A DNA stretch of 64,000 nt, from NCBI RefSeq assembly GCF_019923745.1, contig NZ_JAANOG010000001.1, positions 62,001 through 126,000 on the forward strand. The letters are read 5' to 3'. Shown here piece by piece: positions 46,089 through 55,200 of the stretch; position 1 is the stretch's first letter, and each line of letters begins with the position of its first letter. The notes beneath the pieces were generated by a model that saw nothing but the letters and a program-made list of their open reading frames with translations, ran no database searches and was not told the origin of the DNA. This stretch comes from Aquirufa aurantiipilula. Its GTDB lineage: Bacteria; Bacteroidota; Bacteroidia; Cytophagales; Spirosomataceae. The position numbers were made by a program, and so were the translations under genes.

Positions 46089-46373
46089 ATGACATTTCAA
46101 GACATCAACGATCGTATTGCCACTATGGCCGCACAAAAAGGCGGATTAGGCGTTTCATTTAAGTTTGCTTTTCCAGAAGGTATCATTGTTGTTAAAAACG
46201 ATGGTTCAGTCACCAATGAAAATGAAGAGGCTGATTGTACTATTTCTGCTACGGTAGAAAATTTTAGCAAAGTGATGTCGGGCGACTTAAACCCGATGAT
46301 GGCTGTCATGACAGGAAAAATCAAGATTTCTGGTGATATGTCTGTTGCCATGAAATTACAAAACTTGCTATAA
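46089..46373 (+). CDS. SCP2 sterol-binding domain protein
   Basis: 94 aa, a single compact SCP2 domain. The pattern includes FAFPEGIIVVKNDGSVTNENE, followed by ADCTISATVENFSKVMSGDLNPMMAVMTGKIKISGDMSVAMKLQNLL, the conserved lipid-pocket end, here cited in part: MMAVMTGKIKISGDMSVAMK. Such proteins bind hydrophobic ligands; the role in bacteria is mostly unknown. The stop and the mnmE ATG share one base (TAATG), indicating coupled translation. Confidence 0.9.
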   Translation: MTFQDINDRIATMAAQKGGLGVSFKFAFPEGIIVVKNDGSVTNENEEADCTISATVENFSKVMSGDLNPMMAVMTGKIKISGDMSVAMKLQNLL

Positions 46374-47737
46374 TGGATTTTAAGGATACGATTATTGCCC
46401 TAGCTACTCCTTTAGGGGTAGGTGCTATAGGTGTCATCCGCTTGTCGGGCGACCAAGCTATAGCCTGGGTGAATGACGTTTTTCCTACTAAAGATTTATC
46501 TAAACAAGCCCCGCATACTCTACATTACGGACGTATTGAATCCGAAGGAAGAGTGTATGATGAGGTGGTGATTAGTTTATATAAAGGCCCTAAGTCGTAT
46601 ACCAAAGAGGATGTCATCGAGATTTCTTGTCATGGTTCGCCCTATATACAAGAAAGTATCATTCAATTATTTGTGGAAAAAGGAGCTAGATTAGCTAGGG
46701 CAGGGGAATTTACACAGAGAGCCTTTTTGAATGGAGCATTTGATTTAGCTCAAGCTGAAGCCGTTGCCGATGTTATTGCCGCTGACTCAGCCGCAGCTAC
46801 TTCTGCTGCCTTGCATCAATTACGGGGAGGTTTTTCACAAGAATTGGCTGCTTTGCGAGAGGAATTGATTCATTTTGCATCATTGATTGAGTTGGAGTTG
46901 GATTTTGGTGAGGAGGATGTGGAATTTGCGGATCGACAAGATTTAGAGGATTTAGTCAATAAGCTATTAGATAAAGTGAGACCCTTGGTAGCTAGTTTTA
47001 AGGCAGGAAATGCCATTAAAAACGGCGTAGCTACTGTAATAGTTGGAAAACCCAATGCAGGGAAATCCACCTTGTTAAATGCCTTATTGAAAGAGGAAAG
47101 AGCCATTGTGTCTGATATTGCTGGAACTACTCGGGATAGCTTAGAAGATGAATGGGTATTAGGCGGCATTCGATTTCGTTTGGTGGATACAGCAGGATTA
47201 CGAGATACTACAGATGTTATAGAAGCACAAGGAGTTCAACGAACTCAGGCTTGGGTGAAGAAGGCTCAAGTGATTTTGTATGTGGTGGATGTGAGTGAGG
47301 ATAAGCCAGAGGACATACAAGCCACTTTATTAGAAATGGCTGAATTAGATATACCCTTGATTTTGGTATTAAACAAAGTCGATGAGAACCAGCCAGCAAT
47401 TAACGATTGGGAAGCAATGGGTTTTCCCACAGTGGCTATTTCAGCCAAATTCGGGCAAGGATTGATGGATTTTGAGCAAATATTATTGGATGTGGTGGGT
47501 TTGAATCAAGTGTCCAACTCAGGCACGATGGTTACCAATTTGCGGCATTACGAGAAATTGAAACAAACTCAGGAAACTTTGGAAGAGGTTTTAGCTGCTT
47601 TAAAATCTAATTTAACGGGAGATTTAATTGCTCAGGACTTACGTTATGCCTTACATCACTTAGGCGAAATCACAGGAGCCATCTCCAACGACGACCTATT
47701 GAAAAACATCTTTGGGAAGTTTTGTATCGGAAAGTAA
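46373..47737 (+). CDS. mnmE: tRNA uridine-5-carboxymethylaminomethyl modification GTPase MnmE
   Basis: 454 aa. With MnmG it installs the cmnm5 group at U34 of several tRNAs. The N-terminal folate-binding domain opens with TIIALATPLGVGAIGVIRLSG. The helical domain holds the G domain with P-loop VGKPNAGKSTLLNALL, switch TTRDSLED, DTAGLRDT, and NKVD. The C-terminus is FGKFCIGK with the conserved catalytic-region cysteine. It ends 25 bp from the convergent AbiEi-like gene, where accessory-looking DNA begins. Confidence 0.97.
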   Translation: MDFKDTIIALATPLGVGAIGVIRLSGDQAIAWVNDVFPTKDLSKQAPHTLHYGRIESEGRVYDEVVISLYKGPKSYTKEDVIEISCHGSPYIQESIIQLFVEKGARLARAGEFTQRAFLNGAFDLAQAEAVADVIAADSAAATSAALHQLRGGFSQELAALREELIHFASLIELELDFGEEDVEFADRQDLEDLVNKLLDKVRPLVASFKAGNAIKNGVATVIVGKPNAGKSTLLNALLKEERAIVSDIAGTTRDSLEDEWVLGGIRFRLVDTAGLRDTTDVIEAQGVQRTQAWVKKAQVILYVVDVSEDKPEDIQATLLEMAELDIPLILVLNKVDENQPAINDWEAMGFPTVAISAKFGQGLMDFEQILLDVVGLNQVSNSGTMVTNLRHYEKLKQTQETLEEVLAALKSNLTGDLIAQDLRYALHHLGEITGAISNDDLLKNIFGKFCIGK

Positions 47738-47762
47738 CTATCATATATAGTTATAATTAAAA

Positions 47763-48344
47763 TCAAGCATGCTGAAGTACGTTTCGAAGGATTGATTTTA
47801 AAGTACGCTTTGTTTTGCCTGTTCCATACTGCTGCGTATACTTCATCAACGCATCAGCATTAAAACTACGTACATTGTGCGGCAGTTTATCTAGTGCTTG
47901 GGATTGGTCTTCAGCAAGGTTGTCCAAATTGTTTAGTAAATCAACAAGCAAATATTCTCTTGAGATATTTTTAGGAAAAGAGGATTTTAGTTTGAATTCA
48001 AATGTCTTACCATTTAGTTGAAACTCGCCTTTGCGCTTATGGTTGTAAACCCATATGGTATTATAAAGCTGTGTTAGTCCTAGCCCTAGTGAATTAAAAC
48101 TATTTGGGGATACCAAAATAAAATCTTCGTCCTTCAGAAAACATTCTATTACCTGGCGGTCATCCGGGGGGACAGCCCCAAATTTTGATTGTTTGGGCGC
48201 GTAATACAATCCTTGGTTGAGTTTTATCAATGTTCCATCTTTTGTGAGCTGTGCCAAATGCCTATCTATGGCCGTGGAATAATATTCCAGGTCAGAACGG
48301 CGATATATCTCACCTTGCTTTATATGTTGACGGAGTAAATTCAT
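47763..48344 (-). CDS. AbiEi-type antitoxin / DUF6088 protein, orphan
   Basis: 193 aa. A winged-helix N-terminus (IYRRSDLEYYSTAIDRHLAQ, then GTLIKLNQGLYYAPK) resembles the AbiEi antitoxin of type IV toxin-antitoxin systems. The rest, with FILVSPNSFNSLGLGLTQLY, matches the DUF6088 group. Such antitoxins normally precede an AbiEii nucleotidyltransferase toxin, but the next gene downstream is convergent mnmE, so no toxin is present. It may be a remnant or a stand-alone regulator. Confidence 0.75.
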   Translation of the reverse strand: MNLLRQHIKQGEIYRRSDLEYYSTAIDRHLAQLTKDGTLIKLNQGLYYAPKQSKFGAVPPDDRQVIECFLKDEDFILVSPNSFNSLGLGLTQLYNTIWVYNHKRKGEFQLNGKTFEFKLKSSFPKNISREYLLVDLLNNLDNLAEDQSQALDKLPHNVRSFNADALMKYTQQYGTGKTKRTLKSILRNVLQHA

Positions 48345-48354
48345 TGCTCGGATA

Positions 48355-48362
48355 CAAAGTTA
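48355..48362 (-). promoter_or_regulatory. -7 element for the AbiEi-like gene
   Basis: Minus-strand TAACTTTG fits TAnnTTTG; a TTTG (48385-48388) sits 22 bp upstream. The leader would be under 10 nt. Confidence 0.45.
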
Positions 48363-48380
48363 GTGAGTTTTTTAGAAATG

Positions 48381-48409
48381 CATGCAAAAAATGGAAAAAT
48401 TCATGCAAA
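48381..48409 (-). repeat. Two direct CATGCAAA copies upstream of the AbiEi-like gene
   Basis: CATGCAAA occurs at 48381-48388 and 48402-48409, 21 bp apart (two DNA turns), and covers the -33 element. It could be an operator for the AbiEi-like regulator; this is an inference from position. Confidence 0.35.
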
Positions 48410-48784
48410 TTACCAATCCTCACCCATCTCATTCATCCTCGCCACCTGTTTAAGCATTGTTTGGATGTCATCCTGATAGCTTCTAATTTTTGGAATTTCA
48501 GGAACATGCATCAGGCCTTTTACTTCGGTTACGGCAAAGTGATTCCGTTTATTGATTCTAACGGGTTTAAGTTTTCCGGCTTTAATATAATTGTCGATGG
48601 TGCGGCGACTTACTCGAAGCATACGCATGGCTTCGAATGTATCGATCCATTTCGTTAAAAAGGAATCAACTGGATTCTTTAAAGATTCAATCTCGGATTG
48701 CAAATTAGCAATCATGGATTTCATTTCAAGAAATTGCTCCATCAGCATTTCATTGGTGATATTTTTCGTAGTTACCGCTTCCAT
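48410..48784 (-). CDS. Helix-turn-helix (excisionase/MerR-like) DNA-binding protein
   Basis: 124 aa. A N-terminal helical, coiled-coil-like part (NEMLMEQFLEMKSMIANLQS) precedes the DNA-binding domain: WIDTFEAMRMLRVSRRTIDN, then YIKAGKLKPVRINKRNHFAV, the helix-turn-helix with wing found in excisionase-type proteins of Bacteroidota mobile elements. No integrase is next to it, which suggests a remnant of an element or a diverged regulator. Confidence 0.75.
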   Translation of the reverse strand: MEAVTTKNITNEMLMEQFLEMKSMIANLQSEIESLKNPVDSFLTKWIDTFEAMRMLRVSRRTIDNYIKAGKLKPVRINKRNHFAVTEVKGLMHVPEIPKIRSYQDDIQTMLKQVARMNEMGEDW

Positions 48785-49020
48785 TGTGCACTAAATTATT
48801 TTTATTTTTTCGAAAGAAAAAGTGTCTGGACAATTTGATACGCTATGAGACGCAACTTTAGACTCGTCTAGACTATTTTAGAATTTCGAACGGTTCAAAT
48901 ATGCAAAAAGTCAATGTAGTGCTGTTTACGTTTGTCGTTAGTTGTAGCTCTTTGTCGCTCTTTGTATATATAAAGCGATATAAATAGCTTTAGTTGGCTT
49001 TGTTTGGAATCTTTTTATGA
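48785..49020. other. Gap between the HTH gene and the RND pump gene
   Basis: 236 bp, AT-rich. Contains a weak AAAGC...GCTTT pairing downstream of the pump gene but no convincing terminator, promoter or ORF. Confidence 0.3.
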
Positions 49021-52000
49021 TTAATTGAATTCGCCAGTTTTTTGATTGCTAATTTTTTCTTTCACTTTATCCACCAAATAATATACCATCGGCACTAAAA
49101 ATACAGTTAAAACCAAAGAAGAAATTAAACCTCCGATAATTACCCAGGCCAGTCCGTTTTTCCATTCTGCTGCTGTTCCGCTGCCTAATGCTATGGGCAA
49201 CATTCCTATTGCCATGGAAAAAGTCGTCATTAAGATTGGGCGCATACGTTCTTTGCCTGCAGTAATCAATGCCTCTTTGAAATGTTTTCCATCTGCTTTC
49301 AGTTGATTTGTAAAATCCACAATTAAGATGGAGTTTTTTGTTACCAATCCCATTAGCATAATCAAACCGAGCAAAGCAAATAAGCTCAAATTACTTAGTG
49401 ATAAATTCAATGCTAAAAATGCTCCGATTGCGGCAACTGGTATGGCAAACAGGGCAACAAATGGATAAATATAACTGTCGTACAAGGCAACCATAATCAA
49501 ATAAATGAGTAAAAATGAAACCAACAATACAGAGCCTAAAGCCCCGAAACTGTCGTTTTGCCGTTTAATATCACTTCCCCAAGTCATTTGTATGCCATTG
49601 GGTAAGGGGTTGTTTTTGAGATATGACACGACATCGTCAGCCACAGTTCCCGAAGGTCTGCCGAGTGCATCGGAAGTTAATGTAACGGCAGGTTGTCTGT
49701 CTTTTCGTTCTAAAAGCGAAGGCGAATTATCTCTTTCAATAGTTGCAAACTGCGAAACTTCAATTGGCACACCCATTGGATTGACAATATTCAAATTATT
49801 AATATCATCATAATTTTGACGGCTGAACTTATCCAACCAAATCCGTACAGGATATTCTGTTCCGTTTTCCGTTAAAGTGGCATCGTCATTTCCTGTAAAA
49901 GCGGTACGCAAATTCATTCCCACATAAGCCATGTTCAATCCTAAACGCTGCATTTTGTCTTTGTCAGGAATGACTTTTAATTCAGGGCTTCCTGCTTCTA
50001 CCGAAAGCCGCACATTATCTGCTCCAGGTATTTTTTCAATGACTGTTTTTAAGTCATTACCTGTCTGCATTACCTGGTCTAAGTCGCTTCCGCTTAATGT
50101 AATTTCTATCGGTGCAGAACGTGGAATTAAGCCTAATGTTATCATTGAAAAATTGATGCCTGAATATTCTTTTTGCAAATCAGTTCGCAATTTTCGCATA
50201 AAGGTTTCAGTAGAAAGATTATTTGTTTCTTTCTTGGATTTTAGCTGAATAGTAAATTCGGTTTTATTGGCAGAACCAACTCCCAAACTTCCGATACCTG
50301 TGCTTGGTCCGCCTACATTGCTGAAAACAGTTGAAACTTCGGGTTGCTTCAAAATATAGTTTTCTATTTTTTCTGAAACCAAATTGTTTTGCTGAATGGA
50401 AGTACTTTTATCAAACTCTAATGCCAAACGGAATTTCCCTTGGTCGCCTGTGGAAATCAGTTCCTTTCCAATAATTCCCTGTTTCATCATTGCTGCCGTC
50501 CCTACGAACAGCAACAAAACAAATCCTGTAAAAATGAGTTTGTGATGTAAAACCCAATTCAATGTTCTGCCATACCAATTGATAAATTTGTCTAACTGAT
50601 GTTCAAACCAAAGCAAAAAACGGTTGAAGATATTAGTCGGCTGCAAATCTTCTTTTTTCCCGATGCGTGAAGCCAGCCAAGGCGTTAAAGTAAAACCTAC
50701 CAATAAACTTGTAAGCGTAGATGTGATAACCACTACCGAAAATTGTTTGAGCATATCGGCAACAAAAACCTGTAAGAATAAAATCGGCAGAAACACAACC
50801 ACATCAACCAATGTAATAGACAATGCCGAAAAACCGATTTCCATTCTTCCGTCCATAGCTGCCGTTCTTTTTTCTTTACCCATATCCAAATGACGTTGGA
50901 TATTTTCTAAAACTACGGTAGCATCGTCCACCAAAATACCGATGATTAAAGACATTGCAAGCAAAGTCATCAGGTTGAGCGTATAACCCAAAAGCCACAT
51001 CACGGCAAAAGCGGTAATTAAGGAAGTAGGAATGGCAACCAAAACAATCAATGAGTTTCTGAAACTTCTCAGGAAAAGTAACATTACCAACGACACTAAA
51101 ATAACGGCTAAAATCAAGTCAAACACTACCGAGTTAACGGCTGCTATGGTGTTATCGGTGCTGTCGTCCGTAACTACAAATTTTACATCTGCATTGGCAT
51201 TTTGTTTTTCAATGGACTGAAATTTTTCCCTAATCAGTTTTGAAACATCAACGGCATTGGCATCACCTTGTTTTTTTATCATTAAGCCAATACCGTTTTT
51301 ACGGTTGTAACGGCTATACGAAGTAATTTCTTTAATGCCGTCTGTTACTTCCGCAATATCTTTCACATAAACAGGACTGTTTGGAAAAGGCATTGCGACC
51401 TGAACATTCTTTATGTCCGTAATGGTGTTGAACTTTCCTACCAAACGTACCGAATTATTTTCTGTATCGGTTTGCAATTTTCCGGCAGGTAAATCAATCC
51501 CCGAACGATTGACAGCTTCCACTACCTGATACAAAGAAATTTTATAGAGCTTCAATTTTTCTTTGTCCACCTTGATTTGAATTTCCCGTTCTTCTCCGCC
51601 TAAAATGGTTATCTCTGCCACTCCTTTTAGCTGTTGGATTTGTGGCAGGTAATCGTCTTTCATTTTTTGATAAAACACTGTCGGCTCTAAATTGCTGGTT
51701 GCACTAACCGACATTATCGGCAAATCATTAGGCGACACTTTACTCATTACAGGGTTTTGAATATCGTTAGGCAAGTCCTTTCGGATATTGTCAATGTAGC
51801 GTTGAGCGTCCTGCATTGTTTTGTCTAAATCTGTTCCGTATTTCAGATTGGCAATAATGATTGAAGCATTGGGTAATGATTTGGTAAGCAAATAATCTAC
51901 GCCCTCCAGATTAGAAAGTGCATCTTCAATTTTTCGGGAAACGGAAGTTTCCACTTCGTTGGGTTCTGCACCGGGATAAACGGTTCTGATAACCACAACA

Positions 52001-52128
52001 GGCTGATTAAAATCGGGCATCAGTTCATAGCTCAAATTCTTGTAGCCGATAATTCCCAGCAGGGCAAATACGCTGAAAAGTACGATAATCAGCGAGGGAC
52101 GTTTGATTGATATTTCTGTAATATTCAT
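49021..52128 (-). CDS. RND efflux transporter permease (HAE1/AcrB type)
   Basis: 1035 aa, full length. Inner-membrane proton-driven pump. The N-terminus ITEISIKRPSLIIVLFSVFA is typical. The proton-relay aspartate pair lies in GILVDDATVVLENIQRHLD in helix 4, and the second-half permease repeats it at GLVTKNSILIVDFTNQL. Two large periplasmic loops follow the AcrB layout. The HAE1 type suggests drugs or organic compounds rather than metals. It is last in a leftward tetR-tolC-adaptor-pump operon, 11 bp after the adaptor. Confidence 0.95.
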   Translation of the reverse strand: MNITEISIKRPSLIIVLFSVFALLGIIGYKNLSYELMPDFNQPVVVIRTVYPGAEPNEVETSVSRKIEDALSNLEGVDYLLTKSLPNASIIIANLKYGTDLDKTMQDAQRYIDNIRKDLPNDIQNPVMSKVSPNDLPIMSVSATSNLEPTVFYQKMKDDYLPQIQQLKGVAEITILGGEEREIQIKVDKEKLKLYKISLYQVVEAVNRSGIDLPAGKLQTDTENNSVRLVGKFNTITDIKNVQVAMPFPNSPVYVKDIAEVTDGIKEITSYSRYNRKNGIGLMIKKQGDANAVDVSKLIREKFQSIEKQNANADVKFVVTDDSTDNTIAAVNSVVFDLILAVILVSLVMLLFLRSFRNSLIVLVAIPTSLITAFAVMWLLGYTLNLMTLLAMSLIIGILVDDATVVLENIQRHLDMGKEKRTAAMDGRMEIGFSALSITLVDVVVFLPILFLQVFVADMLKQFSVVVITSTLTSLLVGFTLTPWLASRIGKKEDLQPTNIFNRFLLWFEHQLDKFINWYGRTLNWVLHHKLIFTGFVLLLFVGTAAMMKQGIIGKELISTGDQGKFRLALEFDKSTSIQQNNLVSEKIENYILKQPEVSTVFSNVGGPSTGIGSLGVGSANKTEFTIQLKSKKETNNLSTETFMRKLRTDLQKEYSGINFSMITLGLIPRSAPIEITLSGSDLDQVMQTGNDLKTVIEKIPGADNVRLSVEAGSPELKVIPDKDKMQRLGLNMAYVGMNLRTAFTGNDDATLTENGTEYPVRIWLDKFSRQNYDDINNLNIVNPMGVPIEVSQFATIERDNSPSLLERKDRQPAVTLTSDALGRPSGTVADDVVSYLKNNPLPNGIQMTWGSDIKRQNDSFGALGSVLLVSFLLIYLIMVALYDSYIYPFVALFAIPVAAIGAFLALNLSLSNLSLFALLGLIMLMGLVTKNSILIVDFTNQLKADGKHFKEALITAGKERMRPILMTTFSMAIGMLPIALGSGTAAEWKNGLAWVIIGGLISSLVLTVFLVPMVYYLVDKVKEKISNQKTGEFN

Positions 52129-52139
52129 TTTCGCTGATT

Positions 52140-53195
52140 TTATTTAATCGTAATATTCGCTCCGTCAAACAGATTGATAAAGCCATTCGTTACCACAATA
52201 TCGCCTGTTGCCAATCCGCCTGATACAATCGTTCTATTGCCGATATTTCCTGATATGGTTATCGGTTGCAATACGGCTTTTCCGTTTTTTATGAGATATA
52301 CTTTTGCTTTTCCATTTTCTTCTGTAATGGCAGATGTCGGAATAAGAATACCTTGTTCTTGTTTGGTTTCAGAAAGATTTACTTTGCCGAACATTCCCGA
52401 TTTTATGGTTAAGTTTTTGGTGTTGGCAACCTGAAACTGTATTGGGAAACTATTGCCCAGATTGGCTTTGCTTCCTATCATTGAAATTTTGCCCGATAGG
52501 GAAATGTCGGGATAAACATCAGCATTGATTTTGTAGGTTTGATTGTTTTGGAATTGCACCAAATCATTTTCGGGAACATTAACCGTAAAACGTAAAGTGC
52601 TTATATCCGTAATTTGTAGCAACGGAATACCCGGTGCTGCAAAACCGCCCTCCTCATTGAGCTTGGCAGTTACCACACCGTTGAAAGGTGCTTTTATGGT
52701 GGTTTTACTGATTTGTTCTAATAAAGTTGCTTTCTGAACTTTTGCAGATTTCAATCCCAATTTTGCCTTTTCCAACTGCACCCCCTGAACGGCATCGGCT
52801 TCCGTTAAAATGGTGTATCGTTTTACATCGTCTTCCAAACCCTCAATCTGCACTTCAACCGTTTGCAGTTGTAATTTCAATAACGAATTATCCAACTGAA
52901 TAAGTGTTTGTCCTTTGCTTACACTACTTCCAACATCTACCAAAACAGCATTGATTTTTCCTTGTATATCCGCACTGATTTTTGTTTCCTTATTCGGCTC
53001 AAAAGTACCTGTATAAGTATTTGCATCATCAATAGTCTGCAAACGAATGGTGTCAGCATTTACAGTAATAGGTTTTTCTTTGTCATATTGATACACCTTG
53101 CTTTCGGTGGTTTCTTTATTGTTTTTCAACTTAAAAAACACAAGTGCAATTACCGCAACCAAAGCAATTATCCCGATTATTTTTTTCCAATTCAT
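52140..53195 (-). CDS. RND efflux periplasmic adaptor subunit (membrane fusion protein)
   Basis: 351 aa. An N-terminal membrane helix (IIGIIALVAVIALVFFKL) anchors it in the inner membrane. The lipoyl half-motifs are DVGSSVSKGQTLIQLDNS and ISKTTIKAPFNGVVTAKLNE, flanking a short helical hairpin. The beta-barrel domain and the C-terminal membrane-proximal domain follow. It links the pump to the TolC-like channel. It is 24 bp after the tolC-like gene. Confidence 0.93.
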   Translation of the reverse strand: MNWKKIIGIIALVAVIALVFFKLKNNKETTESKVYQYDKEKPITVNADTIRLQTIDDANTYTGTFEPNKETKISADIQGKINAVLVDVGSSVSKGQTLIQLDNSLLKLQLQTVEVQIEGLEDDVKRYTILTEADAVQGVQLEKAKLGLKSAKVQKATLLEQISKTTIKAPFNGVVTAKLNEEGGFAAPGIPLLQITDISTLRFTVNVPENDLVQFQNNQTYKINADVYPDISLSGKISMIGSKANLGNSFPIQFQVANTKNLTIKSGMFGKVNLSETKQEQGILIPTSAITEENGKAKVYLIKNGKAVLQPITISGNIGNRTIVSGGLATGDIVVTNGFINLFDGANITIK

Positions 53196-53219
53196 ATTCC
53201 TGATTTTTTATTCGTTATT

Positions 53220-54545
53220 TTAATTCTTAATTGTTCCTGCCAGCTTTTTTAGCTCCAAATCCGCTTTCAGAAAATCTATGACAGCATTTAGGTAATTTTG
53301 TTGTGCTTCACGAAGTGCATTATCAGCCAATAAAACATCGGTAAGTATTGCCGTACCTTGCTTTTGCTGTAAAATTGTTTGCTCATAAATCGTTTTCGCT
53401 AAAGCAATTTGATTTTCGGTATTGATGATGGTGGATTGAGCAATTGTTTTTTGTTGGATGGCATTTTCAACTTCCATATCATTCTTTTCAATGATTAATT
53501 TTGATTGCAATTCATTGTTGGTAATCTCCAATTTCTTTTGATTAATTTTTAGCTGTGTCACTGTTCCATTAAATAGTGGATAGCTCAGTTGCACTCCTGC
53601 AAATCCAATTGGGTAGAATTTCAAAAAATTGTTAGGCTTTTTATCATAGCCAAAACCTGTTGTTCCGTAAGAAGCAATTAAGTTTAGCGAAGGCAGAAAT
53701 CTCGACTGGTTCAATGTCTTTAAATCACTATGAAGCAGTTGGTTTTGTTTTTGGATAATTTTTAAATCCAAAATATTTCTTGTATTACTTTCTAAAGAAA
53801 CTTTTTGTTGAATTTCAGAAACAACAGAAATATTTTGCTCAAATGAAATTCCCATATTCAATTTCAATGCATTCAAGACCTGAATAAGTTTGTAGTTTAC
53901 ATTTTGCCTTTGCGTGTTGAGTTGTTCGGCTTGCAGTTTTACTTTGCTCACATCGCTACCTTTAGCCAAAAGTTGATCTTTCAAGAGTTCCATATTCTTT
54001 AGTAGCTTTCCGGTATTAGCAATATTACTGTCCAAAAAAGCCAAATGATGTAAGATAATTTGAGCATTGTAATACAATGTGGTAATATCAAACAGAACCT
54101 GTTCTGCCGATTTTTGAAAATGCAATTCTGTAAGTTCTTTAGCAATTTGTGTGCTTTGTATCGCTCCATAAATCTGTGGATTATACAAAGGCATAGCCAA
54201 CTGCACATTGGCGTTAATGTTGTGCGGAACACCAAATTGCAAATCTCTGAATTGACCTTCCGGAGCTTGCGGATTGAGTGCATTCATCGGCATTAGCTGT
54301 GTAGGTAATTCCATAAAATATTTGTAATCGGTATTGGCGGTAACTTTCGGAATGAGATTAGCTTGTGCTTCTTTTTTTCGTTGTTCGCTGATAGATATGT
54401 TATTGCGATTGATTCGCAAAGTTTTGTTATGGACCTGTGCCGTATCAATACATTGTTTCAGTGTCCAAACCTCTTGGGCTCGAGCTACATTCCAACCAAA
54501 TAAAACGATCAGGCCCAATATGAGTTTGTGAGTATTCACTAACAT
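53220..54545 (-). CDS. TolC-family outer membrane efflux protein
   Basis: 441 aa with a signal peptide (ends NVARAQ, about residue 24). The mature protein shows the duplicated TolC layout: long amphipathic coiled helices (TLKQCIDTAQVHNKTLRINR and LREAQQNYLNAVIDFLKADL) separated by strand segments (GFAGVQLSYPLFNGTV). It forms the outer-membrane channel for the neighbouring adaptor and pump. Confidence 0.93.
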   Translation of the reverse strand: MLVNTHKLILGLIVLFGWNVARAQEVWTLKQCIDTAQVHNKTLRINRNNISISEQRKKEAQANLIPKVTANTDYKYFMELPTQLMPMNALNPQAPEGQFRDLQFGVPHNINANVQLAMPLYNPQIYGAIQSTQIAKELTELHFQKSAEQVLFDITTLYYNAQIILHHLAFLDSNIANTGKLLKNMELLKDQLLAKGSDVSKVKLQAEQLNTQRQNVNYKLIQVLNALKLNMGISFEQNISVVSEIQQKVSLESNTRNILDLKIIQKQNQLLHSDLKTLNQSRFLPSLNLIASYGTTGFGYDKKPNNFLKFYPIGFAGVQLSYPLFNGTVTQLKINQKKLEITNNELQSKLIIEKNDMEVENAIQQKTIAQSTIINTENQIALAKTIYEQTILQQKQGTAILTDVLLADNALREAQQNYLNAVIDFLKADLELKKLAGTIKN

Positions 54546-54564
54546 AGCAAGTTAAATTTTTTTT

Positions 54565-55152
54565 TTAATTTTCAATCATTTTTAAAATTCCATCTAATAC
54601 CGATTTGCCATCTTTAACTAGATTAGATTTATGTCCCGATAATTTCCATTTCAGCACAGTCATTCTCATTCCACCAATAATGATGGTTGTAAGGGTAGAA
54701 GCTCCAATCAATTTATTGTATTGTCCTTTTTCTTGTCCTTTTTTAATGTTTTTAGAAACAAAGTCCTGCATCATATCCATAATTTCAGCCACTTTAGAAC
54801 TCAAACTTTCATCAAAATGGAAAATGCTTTCTGCAAAAATTACACTCACAATAGCAGGTTTGTTAGTAAAAGTTTGTAGCTGAGAATTAAAAATGGCCCT
54901 TAATTCATCAGCAATAGTGTCAGTTGTTTTAAAAGAAAGAGCCTGAATACGGTTTTTCATTTCTTTTTTAAAGTACTCCAACAAACTCAATAAGATCTCA
55001 TTTTTACTTTTAAAATGCCTGTAAAGGGCGGGCTCAGACAAACCTATATCCTCCGCCAATGTTTTAATGGTCAAATTCTGAATACCATAATTTGAAATGC
55101 GGTTGGTAGCCGCTTCCATTATTTCTATTTGCCTGTCTGTAAATTCTTGCAT
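54565..55152 (-). CDS. TetR/AcrR-family transcriptional regulator
   Basis: 195 aa. The N-terminal helix-turn-helix is classic: RQIEIMEAATNRISNYGIQN, then LTIKTLAEDIGLSEPALYRH and FKSKNEILLSLLEYFKKEM. The C-terminal helical domain binds an unknown effector. It is the first gene of the efflux operon (19 bp to tolC), an arrangement that usually gives autorepression relieved by a pump substrate. An imperfect palindrome overlaps its promoter. Confidence 0.92.
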   Translation of the reverse strand: MQEFTDRQIEIMEAATNRISNYGIQNLTIKTLAEDIGLSEPALYRHFKSKNEILLSLLEYFKKEMKNRIQALSFKTTDTIADELRAIFNSQLQTFTNKPAIVSVIFAESIFHFDESLSSKVAEIMDMMQDFVSKNIKKGQEKGQYNKLIGASTLTTIIIGGMRMTVLKWKLSGHKSNLVKDGKSVLDGILKMIEN

Positions 55153-55177
55153 ACTGGACTAATTCGTTTTTATGTTA

Positions 55178-55193
55178 GTTAGTATTCACTCAC
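55178..55193. promoter_or_regulatory. Candidate TetR operator
   Basis: GTTAGT-ATTC-ACTCAC is a 16-bp imperfect inverted repeat with one mismatch between half-sites. It abuts the -7 box and covers the predicted transcription start of the tetR-efflux operon, the place expected for repression. Confidence 0.45.
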
Positions 55194-55200
55194 AAAGATA
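55193..55200 (-). promoter_or_regulatory. -7 promoter element of the tetR-efflux operon
   Basis: Minus-strand TATCTTTG is an exact TAnnTTTG match, 40 bp upstream of the tetR ATG. TTTG copies lie 11-15 bp upstream, closer than the usual 19 bp. Confidence 0.5.

Noticed and set aside
47738-47762. TAACTAT...ATAGTTA hairpin after mnmE as an integration site or terminator
   Set aside because: Seven A/T-only pairs; too weak, and no matching copy at the other end of the accessory stretch.
48591-48794. Plus-strand open frame opposite the helix-turn-helix gene
   Set aside because: Shadow of the clearly recognisable minus-strand DNA-binding protein.
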